From Solwaraspora sp. WMMA2065 (GTDB lineage: Bacteria; Actinomycetota; Actinomycetes; Mycobacteriales; Micromonosporaceae), in NCBI RefSeq assembly GCF_030345075.1, contig NZ_CP128361.1, positions 2,542,001 through 2,606,000 of the forward strand: a stretch of 64,000 nucleotides of DNA, read 5' to 3'. Positions within the stretch are counted from its first letter, which is position 1. Each line of letters begins with the position of its first letter. Shown piece after piece: positions 58,468 to 64,000 of the stretch. A model generated the notes under the pieces. It was not told the DNA's origin. It did no database searches and was given only the letters and a program-made list of their open reading frames with translations. A program made the position numbers and the translations under genes.

Positions 58468-59466
58468 ATGGAATTCCGACACCTAGGCCGCTCCGGCATG
58501 CTCGTCAGCGAGATCTCCTACGGAAACTGGATCACCCACGGATCGCAGGTGGAGGAAGAGGCAGCCAACGCCTGCGTGCGCGCCGCGCTGGACGTCGGCA
58601 TCACTACCTTCGACACCGCCGACACGTACGCCGGCACCCGGGCCGAGGAGGTGCTCGGCCGAGCGCTGCGTGGCGAACGCCGGGAAGGGCTGGAGATCCT
58701 GACCAAGGTCTTCTGGCCGACCGGCGAGGGGCGCAACGACCGGGGACTGTCCCGCAAGCACATCATGGAGTCGATCAACGGCTCGCTGCGCCGGCTGCAG
58801 ACCGACTACGTCGACCTTTACCAGGCGCACCGGTTCGACTACGCCACGCCGTTGGAGGAGACGATGGAGGCCTTCGCCGACATCGTGCATTCCGGCAAGG
58901 CCCACTACATCGGGGTCTCGGAGTGGAACGCCTCGCAGATCCGTCAGGGTCACGCGCTGGCCCGTGAGCTGAAGATCCCACTGGTGTCCAACCAGCCGCA
59001 GTACTCGATGCTGTGGCGGGTCATCGAGGCTGAGGTGATCCCGGCCAGCGAGGAACTCGGCGTCGGGCAGATCGTCTTCTCGCCGCTGGGTCAGGGTGTG
59101 CTCACCGGCAAGTACCAGCCTGGTCAGCCACCGCCGGCCGGCTCCCGGGCCACCGACCAGTCCGGGGGCGCAACGTTCATCGCCCGGTTCATGACCGACC
59201 AGACGCTGAGCACCGTGGCGCAGCTCAAGCCACTGGCCGAGCAGGCCGGCCTGTCGATGGCCCAGCTGGCCCTCGCCTGGGTGCTGCAGAACCCCAACGT
59301 GTCGTCGGCCATCATTGGTGCCACCCGGCCCGAGCAGGTGCGGGACAACGTCAAGGCCAGCGGGGTCCAACTGGACGGTGGCCTGATGAAGGCCATCGAC
59401 GAGATCCTGGAGCCGATCGTCGAGCGGGACCCGGGCAGGACCGTCAGCCCGGCCAGTCGGCCGTAG
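58468..59466 (+). CDS. Aldo/keto reductase (potassium channel beta-subunit-like)
   Basis: A 332-residue NADPH-dependent oxidoreductase. The catalytic tetrad is visible: Asp in TFDTADTYAG with Tyr next to it, Lys in EILTKVFWPTGEG and His in DLYQAHRFDY. GVSEWNASQI, SNQPQYSMLWR and the C-terminal SSAIIGATRPEQVRDNVKAS bind NADPH. The overall type is the KCNAB/YghZ-like group, which reduces reactive aldehydes such as methylglyoxal. The gene stands alone, leaderless, and ends at a strong terminator. Confidence 0.92.
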   Translation: MEFRHLGRSGMLVSEISYGNWITHGSQVEEEAANACVRAALDVGITTFDTADTYAGTRAEEVLGRALRGERREGLEILTKVFWPTGEGRNDRGLSRKHIMESINGSLRRLQTDYVDLYQAHRFDYATPLEETMEAFADIVHSGKAHYIGVSEWNASQIRQGHALARELKIPLVSNQPQYSMLWRVIEAEVIPASEELGVGQIVFSPLGQGVLTGKYQPGQPPPAGSRATDQSGGATFIARFMTDQTLSTVAQLKPLAEQAGLSMAQLALAWVLQNPNVSSAIIGATRPEQVRDNVKASGVQLDGGLMKAIDEILEPIVERDPGRTVSPASRP

Positions 59467-59481
59467 CCGGCCCCGTGCGAG

Positions 59482-59517
59482 GTCATGCCGCTGCGGGCGG
59501 AGCCGCAGCGGCATGAC
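59482..59517. terminator. Bidirectional hairpin terminator
   Basis: Perfect 15-bp stem GTCATGCCGCTGCGG (59482-59496) with 59503-59517, 6-nt loop, between the convergent reductase and site-2 protease genes. Confidence 0.8.
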
Positions 59518-59577
59518 GCGTCGTAGGTGCACGCACCCGGCCCGGCGCTAATGGACCGCCGCCACGCCGGGCGGCCG

Positions 59578-60378
59578 TCAGGACCAGAAACGGATCAGCG
59601 CCAACCCGTAGCCGTAGAGCGGCGCGGGCAGCCCGAACATGTCGCCCAACCAGAACACGGCCCGGAAGAACGCGCCGCCGATCTGGTCGTCCCACAGCAA
59701 CGCGAACAGGCCGATGAAGCCGAACGGCGCGAGCACCTGGTAACCGCGCTGCCAGGCCGGTGGCAGCCACGGTTGGACCATGTTGCCGCCGTCCAGTCCG
59801 GGGACCGGCAGCAGGTTGAGCACACTGGCGGTCAACTGCAGGAAGCCCAGCAGGGCGATCCCCGCCCAGAACTCCTGGCGGGTGCCCGGATCCACACCGG
59901 CGAGGAACGGCACCGCGAGCACCACCGCGAGAGACACGTTGACCGCCGGGCCGGCGAGGCTCACCAGGGTGTGCCGGACGCGGCCCGCGATCCGGTGCCG
60001 GTCCACCCAGACCGCGCCGCCGGGCAGGCCGATCCCGCCGAGCAGGACCACCAGCACCGGCAACGCGACGGACAGCAGCGGATGGGTGTACCGGAACGGG
60101 TTGAGCGTCAGATAGCCGCGGCGCGCCACGCTGCGGTCACCGAACCGGTAGGCAACCAGCGCGTGCGCGTATTCGTGCAGGCAGAGCGAGACCAACCAGC
60201 CGCTGACCACCAGCACGAAGACGGCCACCCGGGCGTACCGCTCACCCGACCAGGCGAGTGCGCCACTGCCGGCCACCAGTGCGACCAGGACGAGGAAGAC
60301 CGGACTGGGCCGCCAGCTCGTCGTCGGCCGACCGGCCCGCAGGCCACCCGACGGTCCGTCGGACGGCACCGGCCGCAT
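59578..60378 (-). CDS. Site-2 protease-type M50 membrane metallopeptidase
   Basis: A 266-residue intramembrane zinc peptidase. The zinc site is LHEYAHAL (HExxH, about residue 68) with the second motif NLLPVPGLDGGNM (about 190). About six helices, for example FLVLVALVAGSGALAW, VAVFVLVVSGWLVSLCLH and LLSVALPVLVVLLGGIG. It lacks PDZ and CBS domains, so it belongs to the short Rv-like/YwhC type. Its ATG follows directly on the stop of the upstream 66-codon gene, so they form one transcript. Substrates unknown. Confidence 0.9.
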   Translation of the reverse strand: MRPVPSDGPSGGLRAGRPTTSWRPSPVFLVLVALVAGSGALAWSGERYARVAVFVLVVSGWLVSLCLHEYAHALVAYRFGDRSVARRGYLTLNPFRYTHPLLSVALPVLVVLLGGIGLPGGAVWVDRHRIAGRVRHTLVSLAGPAVNVSLAVVLAVPFLAGVDPGTRQEFWAGIALLGFLQLTASVLNLLPVPGLDGGNMVQPWLPPAWQRGYQVLAPFGFIGLFALLWDDQIGGAFFRAVFWLGDMFGLPAPLYGYGLALIRFWS

Positions 60379-60379
60379 C

Positions 60380-60580
60380 TCACTTGCCTGCCGGCAGCAG
60401 ACTCATCCGGTACTCGGTGCGGTCGTCCTCCAACAGCTCGACCGAGGCGACGCCTGCCGCGGCCAACTCCCGCCAGGCCTGGCCGATCCAGGACTCGGCG
60501 TCGGCCTGGGTGCCGAACGTCTCGGCCGGCCCCTGCGTGGGCTGACCTTCCGCGTCCACGTACCGCCAACTCCATGGCAT
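60380..60580 (-). CDS. Small conserved-type protein upstream of the site-2 protease
   Basis: 66 residues: MPWSWRYVDAEGQPTQGPAE, FGTQADAESWIGQAWRELAA, then VASVELLEDDRTEYRMSL. Function unknown. The frame is supported by GGGGAG 6 nt before the ATG, an actinobacterial look (short acidic protein with W-x-W start), and a 1-bp gap to the protease gene, so the two are co-translated. Proteins of this outline are recalled in many actinomycetes. Confidence 0.78.
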   Translation of the reverse strand: MPWSWRYVDAEGQPTQGPAETFGTQADAESWIGQAWRELAAAGVASVELLEDDRTEYRMSLLPAGK

Positions 60581-60694
60581 GTGCTGCTCCCCTCGGCGAT
60601 GGACGCCGCAAGCCTAGCCGCGGCCGGTGACATCCCACCTCACCGGAGCACGGCCGGCACCGCCCCGGCAGGTCACGGCCGGCCGCGCCCGCCG

Positions 60695-60700
60695 TAAGGT
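60695..60700 (+). promoter_or_regulatory. -10 element, leaderless cobU-cobT gene
   Basis: TAAGGT, 6 nt before the ATG at 60707, with no room for a cobalamin riboswitch leader. Confidence 0.55.
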
Positions 60701-60706
60701 ACTGGC

Positions 60707-62392
60707 ATGTCCGTTGGCGGGTGGCAGTCCATTCTTGTACTCGGTGGAATCCGGTCCGGCAAGTCCGACTTCGCCGAGTCCCTGATCACCGGTGATCCGA
60801 TGGTGCGTTACGTGGCGACGGGTGCGGCCGATCCGTCCGACGCCGAGTGGCTCGCCCGGATCGAGGCGCACCGGGCCCGCCGGCCGGCCGACTGGCACAC
60901 CGACGAGGCCACCGGGGATCCGGGCCGGCTGATCGAGGCGATCTCGTCGGCCCGCGCGGATGAGACGCTGCTCGTCGACGACCTGGGCGGTTGGGTCGCC
61001 GCGCTGCTCGATCCGACCCGGCAACCAGCCGACGACCGGGCCACCATCGCTGAGCTCTGTGCTGCGGTGCGGTCCTGCCCGGCCCGGTTGGTGCTGGTCA
61101 GCCCGGAGGTAGGGCTGGCGTTGGTGCCGTCCACACCGGTCGGGCGGGCGTTCGCGGACGCGCTCGGCTCAACCAACCAACTGCTGGCCGAGGTGTCCGA
61201 CGCGGTAGTGCTGGTCGTGGCCGGACAACCGGTGCAGCTCAAGTCGACCGGTCCGGCCGCGACCGCCACGGTGACCAGCCCGGAGCCGCAGTCGCAAGCC
61301 GGGCCGGAGCCGGCCGCGACCAATGGGTCCGGCGCGGCGGCACAGATCGCCCCCGGGATGACCCTGCCGATGCCGGCGGAGAAGACCCGGACCGCCGGCA
61401 TCGCCCGGCTGGGCCAGCTGGACCTGCCCGGAGCCGGGTTCGGTGCGCTCGAGAACGTCATCGGCTTCGCCGCCGGTACGCAGGACGCGACCAGCCCGCA
61501 ACCGTGGGACCAGGTCCAGGTGGTGCTGGTCCACGGCGACCACGAAGGTGGAGTCGCCGCCGGCGACAGCCCGCAGGACTCGGCGCGCCGGGCCGACCAG
61601 GCCCGCGCCGGCCACGGGGCGCTGGCGCGGCTGGCCGCCACCGCCGGTGCGGTCGTCGACGTCGTTGCCGCCCCCGTCGCCGCCCCGATCGAACATCAGC
61701 CGGCGCTCACCCCCGACGAGGTGAACAGCGCCTTGGCAACCGGGTGGGAGGTGGCGCAGCGGGCCGGCCGGGCCGGCGTGGCGGCGATCGTCATCGCCGC
61801 CTGCGGCGCGGGCGGTGCCGCCGCAGCGGCCGCCGTCGTCGCGGCGACCACCGGGGCGGAACCGGCGGCGCTGCTCGGCCGGGTGTCCGCAGCGGGCGGA
61901 AAGGTCGACGACGCCGCGTGGATGTCGCGGTGCGCCGCCGTACGCGACGCGCTGCACCGCACCCGGCGCGGCACCCGTGGTGCCCGGGAGGTGCTGGCGG
62001 AGTACGCCGGCGGGGACGTCGCGGTGGCCACCGGGGTGCTGCTCGGCGCGACCGCCAACCGGATCCCGGTGCTGCTGGACGGCCCGGTCGGGGTGGCCGC
62101 CGCGCTGGTCAGCCGGGATCTCGCCGGCCAGACCCGGCACTGGTGCCTGCTGCCCGACCACGGCCGGCAGCCGACCGTTCGGCACGCGGCGGACGTACTC
62201 GGCCTGACCCCGCTTCTGGATCTGCGGCTCGACCTGGGTGAGGGCGCCACCGCGCTGGCCGCGTTGCCGCTGCTGCGTTCGACGCTCGCCCTGGCCGACA
62301 CGCTCGGCGAACACCCGACGTTCGCCGAACCGGAGCCGGCCGGTCCCGGTCCGGCGGCCGCCGGACCGGCCGCCGCCGACCCGGTGCGGTGA
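60707..62392 (+). CDS. CobU-CobT fusion: cobinamide kinase/guanylyltransferase with altered CobT domain
   Basis: 561 residues covering two steps of cobalamin nucleotide-loop assembly. Residues 1-170 are CobU: LVLGGIRSGKSDFAES (P-loop), RYVATGAADPSDAEWLARIE, the GMP-accepting His in AHRARRPADWHTDEA, TLLVDDLGGWVA, and FADALGSTNQLLAEVSDAVV. A linker (about 185-220) leads to a CobT-like domain (about 225-560). The CobT catalytic Glu loop is kept (LDLGEGATALAALPLLRS), but the Glu/Asp-Met-Gly-Ile-Gly-Asn-Thr-Thr loop is replaced by AACGAGGAAAAAA and GRGTGIDD by GRVSAAGGKVDD. The domain may be inactive or altered. It overlaps cobS by 4 nt. Confidence 0.85.
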   Translation: MSVGGWQSILVLGGIRSGKSDFAESLITGDPMVRYVATGAADPSDAEWLARIEAHRARRPADWHTDEATGDPGRLIEAISSARADETLLVDDLGGWVAALLDPTRQPADDRATIAELCAAVRSCPARLVLVSPEVGLALVPSTPVGRAFADALGSTNQLLAEVSDAVVLVVAGQPVQLKSTGPAATATVTSPEPQSQAGPEPAATNGSGAAAQIAPGMTLPMPAEKTRTAGIARLGQLDLPGAGFGALENVIGFAAGTQDATSPQPWDQVQVVLVHGDHEGGVAAGDSPQDSARRADQARAGHGALARLAATAGAVVDVVAAPVAAPIEHQPALTPDEVNSALATGWEVAQRAGRAGVAAIVIAACGAGGAAAAAAVVAATTGAEPAALLGRVSAAGGKVDDAAWMSRCAAVRDALHRTRRGTRGAREVLAEYAGGDVAVATGVLLGATANRIPVLLDGPVGVAAALVSRDLAGQTRHWCLLPDHGRQPTVRHAADVLGLTPLLDLRLDLGEGATALAALPLLRSTLALADTLGEHPTFAEPEPAGPGPAAAGPAAADPVR

Positions 62393-63186
62393 CCGCCGGA
62401 CCGCCCACCGGTCCGGGACATGCGGTGTCCGCCGGCGTCCGGCTCGCCGTCACCACCTTCACCGTGTTTCCGCTGCGGCCCGGTCCGGTGCACCGACCGG
62501 CGGCGGCCGCGGCGATGGCGGTCGCCCCGGTGGTCGGCCTCGGTCTCGGCGTACTTCTGGCAACGACCCTGCTCGCGCTCTCGGCCGCCGGAACCCCGGC
62601 GCTGGTCGCCGCTGCGGTGGTGACGGGCCTGGCTGCGGCGTCGACCCGAGGGCTGCACCTGGACGGACTGGCCGACACCGTCGACGCGCTCGGCTCGCAC
62701 CGGCCCGCCGACGGCGCGCTGGCGGTGATGCGCCGGCCGGACATCGGCCCGTTCGGCGTGGTGGCCCTGGTCGTCGTGCTGCTGGCGCAGACGGCGTCGC
62801 TCGGTTCGCTACCGGCCGGACGGTCGTGGCCGGCGGTGCTGGCGGCGGTCGCCACCGCGGTCGCGGCAGGCCGCCTCGCGGTCACCTGGGCCTGCCGCCA
62901 GGCCGTGCCGGCCGCCCGACCGGACGGGCTCGGCGCGCTGGTGGCCGGCACCCAGCGGTGGCCGCTGCTGGCGGCCGGCACGGTCCTGGTCGCCGCCGTG
63001 GCGGTCGCCGCCGTACCCGGCCGACCCTGGCAGGGGCCGCTGGTGGTGCTGGGCGCCGTGCTGCTGTGGCAGACCTGGCTGCGCCATCTGGTACGCCGGT
63101 TCGGCGGGATCACCGGCGATGTGCTGGGTGCCGGGGTCGAATTCACCACCACCGCCGTCTACCTGGGCCTGGTAACCGTGCGGTGA
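62389..63186 (+). CDS. cobS: Adenosylcobinamide-GDP ribazoletransferase
   Basis: Final membrane-bound step of cobalamin synthesis, joining alpha-ribazole to adenosylcobinamide-GDP. The 265-residue protein has about six helices and the family motif STRGLHLDGLADTVDALGSH, with RRPDIGPFGVVALVVVLLAQ following. The closing RRFGGITGDVLGAGVEFTTT is the second conserved segment. The GTG start overlaps the CobU-CobT stop (GTGA), so the two are translated together. Confidence 0.93.
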   Translation: MTAGPPTGPGHAVSAGVRLAVTTFTVFPLRPGPVHRPAAAAAMAVAPVVGLGLGVLLATTLLALSAAGTPALVAAAVVTGLAAASTRGLHLDGLADTVDALGSHRPADGALAVMRRPDIGPFGVVALVVVLLAQTASLGSLPAGRSWPAVLAAVATAVAAGRLAVTWACRQAVPAARPDGLGALVAGTQRWPLLAAGTVLVAAVAVAAVPGRPWQGPLVVLGAVLLWQTWLRHLVRRFGGITGDVLGAGVEFTTTAVYLGLVTVR

Positions 63187-63336
63187 CCCGGTGTCAGGTG
63201 ACCGGCCGTGCTGGCCGCACCCCGACCGGCCGTCGGCAACGGGCCACGGCGATCGGCAACCTCGGCCGCCACGGGTCCGGTGCCGGGTAGCGTTCACCTC
63301 GCCAGCGACGCACGACCCGGGGAGCAGGGAGCACCT

Positions 63337-64000
63337 ATGGCCGCCAGTTCGGACGACCTGCTGCTGCCAGTGCCGGTCCCGGAGTCGCTGGCCGCCACGT
63401 ACCTGGTCCCGGTGGTACCGCCGGACGCGGCTGTACCGGAGGCGCTGGACGCGGTGGACTGGCTCGGTGACCGGCTGCCCCCACCGGTACGCGACCTGAC
63501 CCGACAGATGCTCGGCAGTCCGCTGATGACCGTGCAGACCCGCCCGGTCGACCGGCTGCCGGAGCTGCCGCCGGATCTGCTGGCCGCGTTCGGGGCAACC
63601 GGCGGTCAGCTGGCCCGACTCCGCACCGCACAGCGTTGTGTCGTGGTCCAGGCCAACTACCGGCCGGGTTGGCCGCCGGCGCATGAGTGGGCCGCGCGGG
63701 CGGTCGGCGCGGCGCTGGCCGACGCCCTCGACGTCGACCTGATCGACCTGTTCGGGCTGCAGTTCCTCGACCCGGCGGGTGCGTTGCGGTCGCTGCCCGA
63801 CGCCGACGGCCGGATCCGCCTGGTCGACTGGATCCTGGTGCCCTACTCCCCCGACGACGACGGGCTCTGGTTCACCACGAAAGGGCTGCGTCGGTTCGGG
63901 CTGCTGGAGCTGCAGGCGCAGCAGGTGCCGCCGAGGTTCGTCCGGGCCTGGGGGGCGATCATGACCGGGACCGCCCGCCGGCTGCTGCGGATCTGGACCG
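63337..64000 (+). CDS. Unknown protein, truncated at the window edge
   Basis: Function unknown. The first 221 residues are visible and the gene continues beyond the window. It starts MAASSDDLLLPVPVPESLAA, followed by WLGDRLPPPVRDLTRQMLGS, CVVVQANYRPGWPPAHEWAA, LDVDLIDLFGLQFLDPAGAL, and WFTTKGLRRFGLLELQAQQV. No signal peptide. GGGAG lies 5 nt before the ATG. The layout suggests a soluble alpha/beta protein of a family common in Micromonosporaceae, unnamed. It follows cobS by 150 bp in the same direction. Confidence 0.65.
   Translation, partial: MAASSDDLLLPVPVPESLAATYLVPVVPPDAAVPEALDAVDWLGDRLPPPVRDLTRQMLGSPLMTVQTRPVDRLPELPPDLLAAFGATGGQLARLRTAQRCVVVQANYRPGWPPAHEWAARAVGAALADALDVDLIDLFGLQFLDPAGALRSLPDADGRIRLVDWILVPYSPDDDGLWFTTKGLRRFGLLELQAQQVPPRFVRAWGAIMTGTARRLLRIWT

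Noticed and set aside
60581-60706. Cobalamin riboswitch before cobU-cobT
   Set aside because: The gene seems leaderless and only 126 bp separate it from the divergent gene; no B12-box-like core was found.
1-64000. Prophage, transposon, biosynthetic cluster or defence island
   Set aside because: No integrase, transposase, terminase, PKS/NRPS, restriction or Cas-like genes were recognised; most genes are core metabolism or regulation.

Overview
This is a GC-rich, gene-dense chromosomal segment of an actinomycete. The gene families point to the Micromonosporaceae (Micromonospora relatives): a DUF574 SAM methyltransferase, an XRE(DUF5753)/DUF397 pair, a CBM2 secreted hydrolase, SD motifs of the GAGG/GGAGG type mixed with leaderless genes, and many GTG starts. 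It holds about 60 protein genes. No rRNA, tRNA, CRISPR array, insertion sequence or prophage was seen. Much of the gene order matches, from memory, the core block of Mycobacterium tuberculosis from about Rv2179c to Rv2208 (exoribonuclease, SRPBCC, fadD15-like, pimB, exonuclease/UvrC-like, trpD, ctaE-qcrCAB, ctaF-ctaC, adoK, erpA, glycerate kinase, DUF3043, cobT, cobS), so most of the window is ancestral actinobacterial backbone with family-specific insertions.

Region by region. 1-5 kb: the 5' end of a secreted CBM2 protein with a palindromic operator, DUF2203, proC, a phosphofructokinase with pyrophosphate-type active-site residues, and a DEDDh exoribonuclease. 4.3-10.4 kb: a possible cAMP module of a Crp-family regulator and a large class III cyclase/AAA/TPR protein. 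10.5-17.3 kb: otsA, then a leftward run of SRPBCC protein, unknown protein, ROK glucokinase, endonuclease-like protein, flavin monooxygenase and an alpha/beta hydrolase that lacks its nucleophile serine. 17.5-27 kb: long-chain acyl-CoA ligase, a NarL-type two-component pair, DUF574 methyltransferase overlapping a GGDEF-EAL protein, then leftward M48 peptidase and PimB mannosyltransferase. 27-34.4 kb: small Cys protein, NYN nuclease, exonuclease/UvrC-N fusion, Rel/SpoT paralogue, NUDIX, sugar nucleotidyltransferase, stand-alone AsnC domain.

34.5-44 kb is the respiratory block: I36-type secreted inhibitor, the bc1 complex and cytochrome c oxidase subunit III (ctaE-qcrC-qcrA-qcrB, leftward, ATGA overlaps), an oxidase assembly protein, an orphan receiver-like protein, trpD with a glycosyltransferase relic fused in frame behind its stop, then ctaF and ctaC. 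The oxidase subunit I gene (ctaD) is not in the window. 44.2-48.1 kb: cysteine desulfurase and TusA-like protein, then an accessory patch (methyltransferase, small hypothetical, XRE regulator, DUF397) lying between two perfect 16-17 bp inverted repeats. 48.1-54.8 kb: adenosine kinase, ErpA, glycerate kinase, quinolinate synthase, a MurA paralogue with a long leader, DUF3043. 55-64 kb: a 28-codon ORF coupled to a large Pro-rich TPR/WG-repeat protein, aldo/keto reductase, site-2 protease, a CobU-CobT fusion with a changed CobT active site, CobS, and a truncated unknown gene at the right edge.

The most useful second looks are: the serine-less hydrolase coupled to the monooxygenase, the CobU-CobT fusion, the cyclase gene whose only well-placed start is an ATC codon, the Rel paralogue with intact hydrolase but altered synthetase, the XRE/DUF397 patch, the 18-bp palindrome between glycerate kinase and nadA, and the long murA leader. 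All calls come from reading the sequence; no database search was run.
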